This document shows, one piece after another, positions 8,550 to 16,689 of a stretch of 64,000 nucleotides of DNA. A program made the translations under genes and the position numbers. The notes beneath the pieces are model-generated. The model was not told the DNA's origin. It did not search any database and saw only the letters and a program-made list of their open reading frames with translations. Where the stretch lies: NCBI GenBank assembly GCA_030745755.1, contig JASLOA010000046.1:19250-83249 (forward strand), read 5' to 3'. The stretch comes from Kiritimatiellia bacterium (GTDB lineage Bacteria > Verrucomicrobiota > Kiritimatiellia > UBA8416 > JABMPJ01). Position 1 is the first letter of the stretch. Every line of letters starts with the position of its first letter.

Positions 8550-8651
8550 TGGCGTAGGGAAAATCCCTATAGTCTAAACTCCTGTTGGTCAGTGGTTTAG
8601 GCATGGCAGGCGAACCCCTGCCAAAAAAAGTTCCAAACGCGCCGTTTTCTG

Positions 8652-8680
8652 TTGACCAATCCCCGGCTTTGTGCGATATT
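8652..8680 (+). promoter_or_regulatory. Candidate sigma-70-type promoter
   Basis: TTGACC and GATATT are separated by 17 bases, about 40 bases before the first gene of the secreted-protein group. It matches consensus at 5 and 4 of 6 positions. Confidence 0.4.
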
Positions 8681-8722
8681 CATAACAGGTTGATACAAAT
8701 AAATCGTTTGGAGGTTACAGTT

Positions 8723-10057
8723 ATGTTATATCTACACTCGCATCCTAGAGTAGCGATGTGGGCAGGACTCCTGGTCGTTCTCGCCGTTTCGGCGAGCACA
8801 GCCTTCGGGGTAACATTGCCTCATTATGAGGACCTAAGTGATGGCGCTGCCGGAGACTACACCCTGTCGTCGGCCTCTGTTGTCAGCAGTGGCGGTGTCG
8901 GCTCAATGGCCGACGCAAATGCACTGTCCATTGCTGAGAATGGCAATGCAGAGCTGACAGTCAGCGGTACGGCGTCGAACGTCATCTGCCATCTCTACAT
9001 CAAACCCGACACATGGGAAGCCGCGCCAGACGCGCCAACAAGCGATGCTACAGCGATGTACGTGTCGTCTGCCGGCGAACTCACGGTCTATACCGGAACG
9101 GCATGGACGGCCATAGCTACCGTCCCGACAGACTCTTGGATCGCCGTTGCCGTACATATGGACTTCGGCAGCGACACGTTTGATGTCTTCTTCAACACGA
9201 ACGGTACATTCCAAACCACGATGGAACGAGCCACTGGCGGACCGTTTCCGTTCAGAACAGGACACAGCGCAGACAACTTCACAAAGCTGACGATGACCAA
9301 CAACGCTACGACAGCCGGTTTGGTTGATGTAGTGGCCATCTCGCCATCACACGCAACCCCCGACGCCGACTCTGATAACCTCAGGGTGTTTGTGCGCAAG
9401 GCGGGTAAGACGAGCACCACAACGATGCCTCCCGACATATATTCGACGGACAGTATTCTGACCGGTTCACAGGGCAGTGAAACGGGAACGACTTTGGGTC
9501 GAGACATGGCGTTGGCATTGAGCGACGGCGACAAGCTTCACGTTCCCTTTTCCACCGCTTATAGTGTGTATGAGCTTGGCGGCGGATCGTGGGGTACGGG
9601 ATCGCCGAATGAAGATCCTGAACCCACGCTGACATCTGCCCGTGGGGTGCTCATCGAGCGAGGCGCCGGTTCTGATGCGCTGGCGATGTATCCCTATGAC
9701 GATACAGACGTAGCCGGTGGTGTGGCAACAGTAGAAGTGACAATGAAGGCTGCCAATGACGATAACTGGAAAGGTTATACAGGGTCGGCTCTACCTGCCA
9801 GTCATCCCGAGTGCGTGGATCTCGTCAATGGCTCCGTGTTTGAGGCTGCCGACTTCAGTCCGGCTCCGACTCAAGGAGACATTATTTTCTTCTATCGCGA
9901 GGAGCTTTCGCCCCCTGGACGTCAGTTCTTCTGGAACGGGTCGGCATGGTCATATGACGGCGACGCGACGACGCCGTTTATGGTGTGTCCGGGTGATGAG
10001 TTTATCTACTATAACACTGCTGCTAGTGGCGGTCCTGTATGGACGGTTGCACAATAG
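8723..10057 (+). CDS. Secreted protein of unknown function, LamG-like first half
   Basis: A 444-residue exported protein. The signal peptide is MLYLHSHPRVAMWAGLLVVL... cut near ASTAFG. The first half alternates short beta strands (AELTVSGTASNVICHLYIKP, DSWIAVAVHMDFGSDTFDVFFN), resembling concanavalin/laminin-G folds. The second half (VYELGGGSWGTG, FFYREELSPPGRQFFWNGSAW) is not one I recognise. No catalytic motif is visible. The ATG at 8723 has a ggag at 8710-8713. The upstream extension lacks a signal peptide. It is the first gene of a three-gene exported group. Confidence 0.7.
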   Translation: MLYLHSHPRVAMWAGLLVVLAVSASTAFGVTLPHYEDLSDGAAGDYTLSSASVVSSGGVGSMADANALSIAENGNAELTVSGTASNVICHLYIKPDTWEAAPDAPTSDATAMYVSSAGELTVYTGTAWTAIATVPTDSWIAVAVHMDFGSDTFDVFFNTNGTFQTTMERATGGPFPFRTGHSADNFTKLTMTNNATTAGLVDVVAISPSHATPDADSDNLRVFVRKAGKTSTTTMPPDIYSTDSILTGSQGSETGTTLGRDMALALSDGDKLHVPFSTAYSVYELGGGSWGTGSPNEDPEPTLTSARGVLIERGAGSDALAMYPYDDTDVAGGVATVEVTMKAANDDNWKGYTGSALPASHPECVDLVNGSVFEAADFSPAPTQGDIIFFYREELSPPGRQFFWNGSAWSYDGDATTPFMVCPGDEFIYYNTAASGGPVWTVAQ

Positions 10058-10110
10058 GCATGTAAATGACTTCAACCGCAAAAACAGATCTAAAGGAAGG
10101 GAATTATATC

Positions 10111-11073
10111 ATGAGAACATCTTATGGTTTGAGAAGCTTAATACTGGCAGTAATCGGGCTGAGCTTCGTCATCATGGCGGGGGCGGCAGATGTTGACACG
10201 CCGGCCGTGCCTCTGACAACGACATCTACCGACGGCGCAACAATCACGGCGGATGGAGAGACAACTGTGATCGCGTTTGCGGCTCGTCCCGGCGGTGTTG
10301 GCGGTTCTACTGCTGTAGCTGAGGCGGAAGCCGGTTTGTCGGCATTTGTGGGCGACTATGCGCAGGACGGTGTGTCAGCGGTTGTGTTTGAGATACAGTC
10401 CGTAGAGGGGATAGACCCCCTTGACTTCATCGTACAGCTCTTCTCGGATGGTGAGTACCACCCCTGGGTAGCGCCTCGCGATATCACGGCTGCTGCAGGC
10501 GAGTGGGAGCGAATGACGGTTGCCTTTAACCGAACTGAACAGACCTGGAGTAAGGTTGGTGGTACGGATGAGGCGTTTAATGTCTCTTTGAATGCTGTCA
10601 ATACTATTGGGCTCCTGTTGAGGCCTAGTGGCACGCTTGCCCAGACTTACAAAATACGTAACTTCATGCTGGTAACGTCGCTTGGGAAAGTACTCTTTGG
10701 ACCCTATGGCGCAACGACGACAGCCGCTGTGGGCGATCAGGGCTCCGGCGATGCGGACGAGGATGGCATGACGGACTTGGAGGAAGATCTGGTCGGTACT
10801 GACAAGACGCAGGCCTCGAGTATCTTCAAGGCTGAAGTGCTCGGGACGACGGATGATGGCGTAGTGGTCAAGTGGGCTTCCGCTCAGGATTACGCTACTT
10901 ATGATGTCTATCGTACTGCTGACTTGATTGCCGGATTTGGTGAAGAGCCTGATGTTCAGGTGACGCTGGCCCAGGTAACCGTTACCGAGGCAGGCGAAAG
11001 TGTATGGGAAGATGATAGCGTTGACCCTGCAGCTGGTCCCTACTATTATAAAGTTGTTTGTGTAATACCGTAA
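10111..11073 (+). CDS. Secreted protein with Ca-binding spacer and C-terminal beta domain
   Basis: A 320-residue exported protein. The signal peptide MRTSYGLRSLILAVIGLSFV... ends near AGA|AD. The middle contains DADEDGMTDLEEDLVGTD, a thrombospondin-type-3/dockerin-like calcium loop common in secreted PVC and Bacteroidota proteins. The C-terminal 90 residues (VVVKWASAQDYATYDVYRTADL...) look fibronectin-III-like. The start at 10111 follows an aaggaagg ribosome binding site. Function is unknown; a surface or extracellular role is inferred. Confidence 0.7.
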   Translation: MRTSYGLRSLILAVIGLSFVIMAGAADVDTPAVPLTTTSTDGATITADGETTVIAFAARPGGVGGSTAVAEAEAGLSAFVGDYAQDGVSAVVFEIQSVEGIDPLDFIVQLFSDGEYHPWVAPRDITAAAGEWERMTVAFNRTEQTWSKVGGTDEAFNVSLNAVNTIGLLLRPSGTLAQTYKIRNFMLVTSLGKVLFGPYGATTTAAVGDQGSGDADEDGMTDLEEDLVGTDKTQASSIFKAEVLGTTDDGVVVKWASAQDYATYDVYRTADLIAGFGEEPDVQVTLAQVTVTEAGESVWEDDSVDPAAGPYYYKVVCVIP

Positions 11074-11089
11074 TAAGGAGAGCTAGGAA

Positions 11090-11833
11090 ATGCGTAAAGC
11101 GACATACACTATGAAATGGATGGCCACTACTCTCGTGCTCTGCCTTATGGCGGGGGCAGGTATGGCGGCCACCTACGTCGAAGATGACTGGAGTGAAACT
11201 GAGGGCTGGACAGCCACGGCTTATGGCGGACACGACGCGGCAGGCACTGTCCTGGACGCGGGGATCGTTGATGGGCAGGCAGCCCTGCAAATCGATGCAG
11301 ATGCGGCTGATGCGGGCCTGACAGATCGTATCTTCACGGATACGGATGTGGCTACCGGAACGGGAACCGACCTCACCAATTACGACTTTGGTGCAGACGG
11401 TGGCAACGCTGTAGGCGCTGTTGACTTTATCACATTCGAGTTCTATGCGAATGCGAATGATGGTGATGACCTACCTGCAGCCTTGTATTTCTATTTTGAG
11501 AGTTTGGCTGGGTCCCTGTGGCGTCTCAACATATACAGTCAACTCAGTAACCCTGGCGGGTGGAATGACATCAGCGTGTCGATGGCCGATGCCGGCTGGG
11601 TGAACATTCTGGGTGGTGAGGCCGATCTTGAGACTACACTCCTTAATGTGGATGATATGGGCATCATGCTCACGTACGAGGGTGTTGCCAACCAGGAGTA
11701 TGGTATTGATAATTACCGTATGCACTACCCGGAACCCGGAACCTATGCGGTGCTGGCGTTTGCGCTGCTGTCGCTGGGTGTGACCTTCCGTGGGAAGCTG
11801 CGTACGAGTGTTAAGGACTTCCTTAAGAAGTAA
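11090..11833 (+). CDS. PEP-CTERM-anchored secreted protein
   Basis: A 247-residue protein with a signal peptide (MRKATYTMKWMATTLVLCLM..., cut near AGMA|AT), a beta-rich acidic body, and a C-terminal sorting tail. That tail has PEP at about 214-216, a hydrophobic stretch TYAVLAFALLSLGVTF and a basic end RGKLR. This is the exosortase (PEP-CTERM) signal; an exosortase is encoded at 29816. The tail beyond the Arg/Lys cluster is about 10 residues longer than usual. The ATG is preceded by aaggag with 9-base spacing. It is the last gene before a strong terminator. Confidence 0.82.
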   Translation: MRKATYTMKWMATTLVLCLMAGAGMAATYVEDDWSETEGWTATAYGGHDAAGTVLDAGIVDGQAALQIDADAADAGLTDRIFTDTDVATGTGTDLTNYDFGADGGNAVGAVDFITFEFYANANDGDDLPAALYFYFESLAGSLWRLNIYSQLSNPGGWNDISVSMADAGWVNILGGEADLETTLLNVDDMGIMLTYEGVANQEYGIDNYRMHYPEPGTYAVLAFALLSLGVTFRGKLRTSVKDFLKK

Positions 11834-11860
11834 CCGACCAAACGATGAGAACATGAGTGG

Positions 11861-11893
11861 CCCTGCTGGTATTGCCGGCAGGGTCGCTTTTTT
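11861..11893 (+). terminator. Intrinsic terminator
   Basis: A stem ccctgctggt/gccggcaggg with a 3-base loop is followed by tcgc and six T. It lies 27 bases after the PEP-CTERM gene stop. Confidence 0.88.
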
Positions 11894-11923
11894 GTAGAGG
11901 GTTAGGGTCGAGCCTGTTGACGT

Positions 11924-12011
11924 GTCGCGGCCCGCTCGGAGAGCGGGCCCTACCTTGCCGTCGATGAGGATACACCGTTGGGCAGGTAGGGCGCGATCTC
12001 CGAGCGCGCCG
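11924..12011. repeat. Palindromic element with gtaggg motif
   Basis: Inverted arms gggccctacct and aggtagggcgc lie inside flanking cggcccgctcgg/gagcgggcc and gcgcg...cgagcgcgcc hairpins. It is related to the palindrome in gspK. It lies just upstream of recO. Confidence 0.7.
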
Positions 12012-12047
12012 TCTGTGTATGGACTCGGACGCTGGATGCTGCAATAG

Positions 12048-12830
12048 ATGATCACCAAGACAAACGCCATAGTCCTGCGCGTTGCGCCTTACTCGCGTAC
12101 CTCGCATGTCGTGACCTGGCTCACGGAAAGCGCTGGGCGTGTGTCTACGGTTGTGAAGGGCGCTGTGCGGCCTAAGAGCTCTTTTCTTGGACAGTATGAC
12201 CTGGGCTATACCTGTGAGCTGCTCTTCTATGAGCGGGCGAGGAATGGGCTGCACGTGGCCAAGGAGTGTTCGCCGCTGGAGATGCGCTCAGGTCTGCGGA
12301 GCGATTGGCAGGCGTTTGTTGCGGCGTCCTATATCTGTGATCTGGTGCTGGGGGTGGCCCTGCCGACACACGATGGACAGGAAAGCACCTATGCGTTGCT
12401 CGGTGAGGCCCTTGATGCGCTGTGTGAGCGCAGACTGGAGCCTGCTGTGCTGCTGAACTGGTTCGAACTTCGTCTGCTCCATGTTCTGGGCTATGCACCG
12501 CACCTTGAGCGCTGTGTGAGTTGTGGTGCAGACCTGGCCCAACAGAAGGCGGGCTTTGATGCCGCACATGGTGGCTCGTTCTGTCTCAACTGCCTGCCGC
12601 AGCCGGTGGCGAGGCAGGTGGTGGCTGTAGGACCTGACACGCAATCGGTCTTGCGACGTTGGTCAAGCGCACCCTCTCCGGAGCTGCTGCGCAACATGGT
12701 TCTGAATCAGAAACAGCTATTGGCTTTGCGGGCCGTGACAGGTACAATGCTGGCCTATTGCTTGGAAAGACGGCCTGAAAGTCGTGACGTGGCCGTCGCG
12801 ACGCTTGGCTGGAAGCAGGGAGAGATGTGA
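12048..12830 (+). CDS. recO: DNA repair protein RecO
   Basis: A recombination mediator that loads RecA through RecF/RecR. The protein has the N-terminal OB fold (TNAIVLRVAPYSRTSHVVTWLT...VVKGAVRPKS) and a C-terminal helical part with a zinc finger, CVSCGADLAQ...FCLNCL. The 260-residue length is typical. The stop overlaps or abuts the next gene (TGATG). Confidence 0.95.
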   Translation: MITKTNAIVLRVAPYSRTSHVVTWLTESAGRVSTVVKGAVRPKSSFLGQYDLGYTCELLFYERARNGLHVAKECSPLEMRSGLRSDWQAFVAASYICDLVLGVALPTHDGQESTYALLGEALDALCERRLEPAVLLNWFELRLLHVLGYAPHLERCVSCGADLAQQKAGFDAAHGGSFCLNCLPQPVARQVVAVGPDTQSVLRRWSSAPSPELLRNMVLNQKQLLALRAVTGTMLAYCLERRPESRDVAVATLGWKQGEM

Positions 12831-13813
12831 TGCAGATCATGAAGGTTGCAGTGCGCGTGATGTTGGTGGCAGCAATGGGGCTCGGCCTCGTAAGCGGCTG
12901 TGGCAAGAAGACGCCGGAACCAGAGGTCGTGGCCTCGGTCAACGGTGTGGTGCTGACTCGCCCGGAAATGCAGCGTGAAGTAGACGTTCGTATGGCCGCG
13001 ATGAAGGGGCGTATTCCCGAGGAGAAACTTGAAGAGAGCCGCAATAGAATGGCTTTCATGGTGACTGACCAATTTGTGGTACGCACGATACTGGTGCAGG
13101 AAGCGGAGAAGCTGGGTGTGACGGCGTCTGATGACGAAGTGCAGCAGGCGTTGGCCAAGGTTAAGACAAACCTGCCGCCGGGCAAGACCTACGAGGATAT
13201 GGTTGCCTCCTCGGTGGGCGGAGAAGCCGGACTGATCGGGGAGATAACAGCCGGATTGAGGATCAATAAGCTGCTTGAGTCCGCACTCAAGGAGAAGCTG
13301 GCTATCTCAGATGAGGAAGTGACGGCCTTCATGGTGGAGAACAAGGCGCGCCTCCAAAGGCCTGAGCGGGTCCGGGCACGGCATATTCTCTTGAAGACCG
13401 AGGAGGGCGAGGATGATGCGTCCAAAGCGGCGAAACTGGAGCAGCTAGAGGGTCTTCGCCAGCAGATTGCCGATGGCGCGGAGTTTGCAGCCCTGGCCAA
13501 AGCGCACAGTTCATGTCCCTCCAAGCAGAAGGGTGGCGATCTCGGCTTCTTCACACGTGGACGCATGGCCAAGCCTTTTGAGGAGGCAGCCTTTGGCCAA
13601 GAACTGAATGTCGTGGGGCCGATAGTCGAAACGCAGTTCGGCTACCACATCGTCGAAGTGATCGATAAGCAGGGAGCCGGAATGGCCACCGCCGAAGAAG
13701 TGACGCAGATGCTGAAGCAGCGCAAGCAGCAGACCGCGGTCAAGGAGTACGTGCAGTCACTGCGTGCAGGCGCTGAGATTATCGTGAACGGCCAGCCGCT
13801 GCCCCAAGAGTAG
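12830..13813 (+). CDS. Parvulin-type peptidyl-prolyl isomerase lipoprotein (SurA/PrsA-like)
   Basis: A lipid-anchored periplasmic foldase. The lipoprotein signal ends GLGLVSGC|GKK. A SurA N-terminal-like helical domain follows (VASVNGVVLTRPEMQREVD...), then one PpiC rotamase domain (about 180-300: RARHILLKTEE, SSCPSKQKGGDLGFFTRGRM, FGYHIVEV). The frame could start at GTG 12827, ATG 12830 or ATG 12839; I chose the ATG that forms a TGATG junction with recO. It may help fold the many exported beta-rich proteins encoded nearby (inference). Confidence 0.9.
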   Translation: MQIMKVAVRVMLVAAMGLGLVSGCGKKTPEPEVVASVNGVVLTRPEMQREVDVRMAAMKGRIPEEKLEESRNRMAFMVTDQFVVRTILVQEAEKLGVTASDDEVQQALAKVKTNLPPGKTYEDMVASSVGGEAGLIGEITAGLRINKLLESALKEKLAISDEEVTAFMVENKARLQRPERVRARHILLKTEEGEDDASKAAKLEQLEGLRQQIADGAEFAALAKAHSSCPSKQKGGDLGFFTRGRMAKPFEEAAFGQELNVVGPIVETQFGYHIVEVIDKQGAGMATAEEVTQMLKQRKQQTAVKEYVQSLRAGAEIIVNGQPLPQE

Positions 13814-13872
13814 TAGCCAAGCGCCTCTTTCGGAGCATGTCGGCTGCCGGTCTCTGCCTACACAAGCCCTTT

Positions 13873-13943
13873 GTCATTCCGAGCGAAGCGAGGAATCTCT
13901 GCCTTCGGTAATCGCTGAGATCCCTCACTTCGTTCGGGATGAC
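13873..13943. repeat. Palindromic REP-like element, copy d
   Basis: The element runs gtcattccgagcgaagcgag... to ...cttcgttcgggatgac, between the foldase gene and mgtE (convergent). Confidence 0.88.
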
Positions 13944-14005
13944 AGTCCGATACGCTTGGGCTGGCCTTTCCAGGGATGCTGCCCGAAAGGGAGGATTGGC
14001 GTGTA

Positions 14006-14057
14006 AGAGTATGTGCAAGAGTACGAATGGGCGGTCCCGTACTCGTACACGTACTCT
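14006..14057. repeat. Long hairpin between convergent genes
   Basis: The arms agagtatgtgcaagagtac and gtactcgtacacgtactct match at 16 of 19 positions around a 14-base loop. There is no T tract. It may act as a two-way transcription brake or be another dispersed palindrome. Confidence 0.65.
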
Positions 14058-14080
14058 AGCACGTTGATCCTCTTCTCTCC

Positions 14081-15454
14081 TTACCCCATCTGCGATAGCA
14101 TCAGGATCGTAACGCCGAAGTAGATCAGCAGCGCGGAAATGTCGTTGGTGATCGTGACGAAGGGGCCGCTTGCCATGGCGGGGTCGATACGGCAGCGGTC
14201 CAAAACCAGCGGCACCAGCGCGCCAAAGAGGGCGGCAAAGGTCATTGCAGAGAACAGCGCCAGCCCCACCACGACTCCCACGTACCCGGCGGCAAAGGGG
14301 AGATCGCCGGGATGCCCGGCAATGAAGCGTGCCACAATACCGATGATGGTGCCGCAGATCAGCCCCATCAGGCCCCCTGTCAGTATCTCACGGCCCAGGA
14401 CTGAGAAAAGTGTGCCAGGGCGCACGGTTCCCAGCGCAAGGCTGCGGACCACCAGGGTGGATGACTGAATGCCTGTGTTCCCGCCCATGGCGAGTACGGT
14501 CGGAACGAAAGCGGCCAGCACAATGAGGCTGGACAGGTAGGCGTGGAAATGTCGCAGAATCAGGCTGGTCACCACGCTGCCGAAGAGTGTCATGAAGAGC
14601 CAGGGCAGGCGAACCATGCAGCTCTTCAACACTGAGCTGTCTTCCAACTCGGCATCGTCTGATCCGGCCATCTTGAAGATGTCTTCCGACGCCTCTTCTT
14701 CAATAACATCAATCACATCGTCGGCCGTAATACGCCCCACCAGCACGCCCGCCTCGTCCACGACGGGAATCACGGCGAGATCGTAGCGTCCCATGAGATG
14801 AGCCACTTCTTCCTGGTCCATCGTGACGACGGCGGCCTTGAAGTCGCGGTGAGCCAGCTCGCCGAGTTTGCGGCTGCGGTTGCGCTCGCGCAGCAACTCC
14901 CAGACATCGATATAGCCGATCAGGCGGTTGGCACGGTCGATGATGTTCGCGTAATGGAAGCGCTCGCTCGTATCGAGGTAGGCAATAGCCTGCAGGGCTT
15001 CGTCCACGGTCTGCTGCTCGCGCATAACGACGACATCGGTTGTCATGATGCCGCCAGCGCTCTCCTCTTCGTATTCAAGCAGCTTTCGGACGTCTTCCGA
15101 TTCCTCGGCCTCCATGAGTTGAAGCACGGTTTCGGTCCGCTCTTCGGGTAGATCCCCCAGCACATCGGCCGCATCATCTGGCGCCATGTCTTCGACGATG
15201 TCGGAGAGTTCCGAGTTGGTCATCGACTCAAGCAGGTCGGTCTCAGCCTCACGCTCGAGCTCGGCCAACACATCGGGCTTGATTTCCTCGGGTACGAGAT
15301 CAAAAAGCCTGCGATGGACATCGTCGTCGGAGCGCTCGATCAGGTCGGCAATATCGGCGGGATGCCATTCCGCGATCGCGATAGCCACCTGGTCCCAGTC
15401 CTCCTGCTCAACCAGGGAGAGAACCAGGTCTTCAGCTTTCCGTTCGGTCGCCAT
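14081..15454 (-). CDS. mgtE: Magnesium transporter MgtE
   Basis: A magnesium channel. It has a cytoplasmic MgtE_N domain (DIADLIERSDDDVHRRLFDLV), a CBS pair (MTTDVVVMREQQTVDEALQAI; VTMDQEEVAHLMGRYDLAVIPVVD), a plug helix and five membrane helices, including MGGNTGIQSSTLVVRSLALG, the ion-path signature. I start it at MATERKAEDL (457 residues, family-normal). The longer frame to 15772 is the antisense-like overlap with the upstream gene. The start lies 23 bases inside the end of the DUF502 gene, suggesting translational coupling. Confidence 0.95.
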   Translation of the reverse strand: MATERKAEDLVLSLVEQEDWDQVAIAIAEWHPADIADLIERSDDDVHRRLFDLVPEEIKPDVLAELEREAETDLLESMTNSELSDIVEDMAPDDAADVLGDLPEERTETVLQLMEAEESEDVRKLLEYEEESAGGIMTTDVVVMREQQTVDEALQAIAYLDTSERFHYANIIDRANRLIGYIDVWELLRERNRSRKLGELAHRDFKAAVVTMDQEEVAHLMGRYDLAVIPVVDEAGVLVGRITADDVIDVIEEEASEDIFKMAGSDDAELEDSSVLKSCMVRLPWLFMTLFGSVVTSLILRHFHAYLSSLIVLAAFVPTVLAMGGNTGIQSSTLVVRSLALGTVRPGTLFSVLGREILTGGLMGLICGTIIGIVARFIAGHPGDLPFAAGYVGVVVGLALFSAMTFAALFGALVPLVLDRCRIDPAMASGPFVTITNDISALLIYFGVTILMLSQMG

Positions 15455-16190
15455 CTTTAAGAGATCCTTCGTCAATGTGTTCGGTCGCATGCGTGGGCTC
15501 TTCGCTCTGCCTGAGCCATGCTTCGAGCTTGTCCAGCAGGGTGGGGGCGGGTGCGCCTTTCTCGCCCGGTGATACGGCACCGGCGGACATGACAAAAGTG
15601 AGCGCTTCACCGACATCCATATCGATCGCCATCGTCTCGGAGCGCGGTAGCAGGATAAGGACGCCGGACGTGGGATTGGGCGTCGTGGGGATAAAGACGC
15701 TGACACACTCCGAGCCTTCCTCCCCTTTGGTGATATCGGACGCCATGCTGTCCGGTACACGTGCCGTAACAAAGGCGAGGGAGTGCAGGCCCTTGCGGGG
15801 GTATTGGATCATGACGACCTCCTTGAAGAGGGTCTTGCGCTGCGTGAAGAGCGATTCGCTGATCTGGCGGACGGAGACATAGATGCCCTTTATAACGGGA
15901 ATACGGGCCAGCAGTGTGTCGCTGAACCTCAGAAGGTGTCGACCCAGGATGTTGCGGGTCAGCAGCCCCACAAGACCAAAGGCGGTCAGGACGGCGATCA
16001 GCGTAATGATCTGCAGGAGGAGCTGTCCCGACCAGGTGGAGCGCATTTCGGGCATGATCGTCGGGGGCAGCCAGCCGGTAGCCAGGTCGAAAAGGAAATT
16101 AGAAATCAGAATGGTTGCCACGATCGGTACGGTCAGGAAGAACCCAACCAGGATGTTGGCGCGAATACGCTTGGCGATACCTCTGATCAT
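15432..16190 (-). CDS. DUF502 family membrane protein
   Basis: A 252-residue inner-membrane protein of the DUF502 family. It has two membrane helices (about 12-33, LVGFFLTVPIVATILISNFLF; 55-78, LLLQIITLIAVLTAFGLVGLL) and the conserved IPVIKGIYVSVRQISE and VVMIQYPRKGLHSLAFVT blocks. The C-terminal 45 residues are hydrophilic and vary in this family. The biochemical function is not established. It is co-oriented with, and overlaps, mgtE. Confidence 0.88.
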   Translation of the reverse strand: MIRGIAKRIRANILVGFFLTVPIVATILISNFLFDLATGWLPPTIMPEMRSTWSGQLLLQIITLIAVLTAFGLVGLLTRNILGRHLLRFSDTLLARIPVIKGIYVSVRQISESLFTQRKTLFKEVVMIQYPRKGLHSLAFVTARVPDSMASDITKGEEGSECVSVFIPTTPNPTSGVLILLPRSETMAIDMDVGEALTFVMSAGAVSPGEKGAPAPTLLDKLEAWLRQSEEPTHATEHIDEGSLKDGDRTES

Positions 16191-16218
16191 AGTGACTAAA
16201 CTCCGTTACTCTCGCTGT

Positions 16219-16689
16219 TCACGGCCTCAGAAGGGCCTCCAAATTGTGTCCTGCTGTCTCGGCGTCCCGCAGCCACTTCATTTCACGCCGGCGCATCTGC
16301 CTCTTCTGGTCCGGTGTGGCATCATCCTCACCGGTCAGGTGATCGCAACCATGTGCCAGGTAGAGCGCCAGCTCACGCCCCGCCGGCCAACCACGCCGGG
16401 CGAGCTGTACGGCACGCTCCGCGTTCACATAGAGCTCGGCGACATCGCCGGGCTGCTCTTCTCCCGCGATCGCCTCGTAGCGAACCGTGATGACATCGGT
16501 CGGGCCGTCGTGGTCGAGCAGGGACTCATTGATGCCCGTGATTCCCGCGTCATCCATGAGGACAACGGAGAGGTCACTGGGTCGACTAGCCTTCGCCAGT
16601 CCCTCGGCCTGTTCCAGTAGATACTCGAGCAGGGCTCTTACCTTCGGTTCGTCCGCTTGCCACCGACTCTGACTGTTGATGATCTTCAT
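16219..16689 (-). CDS. ybeY: Endoribonuclease/rRNA maturation factor YbeY
   Basis: A metal-dependent factor for 16S rRNA 3' processing and ribosome quality control. The metal motif reads H113-G-C-D-H117-L-T-G-E-D-D123; the usual third His is Asp here. The substrate-binding TDVITVRYE block is present. I chose the ATG giving MKIINSQSRW (156 residues, family-normal). The 5' end overlaps the HD gene by 104 bases. Confidence 0.88.
   Translation of the reverse strand: MKIINSQSRWQADEPKVRALLEYLLEQAEGLAKASRPSDLSVVLMDDAGITGINESLLDHDGPTDVITVRYEAIAGEEQPGDVAELYVNAERAVQLARRGWPAGRELALYLAHGCDHLTGEDDATPDQKRQMRRREMKWLRDAETAGHNLEALLRP

Noticed and set aside
8604..8629. Hairpin tggcagg/cctgcca followed by an A run
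   Set aside because: The run is A, not T, on the transcribed side, so it is not an intrinsic terminator for the plus-strand genes.
15455..15772. N-terminal extension of mgtE
   Set aside because: It overlaps the conserved DUF502 gene, is basic and Pro-rich, and MgtE proteins normally start near MATERK.
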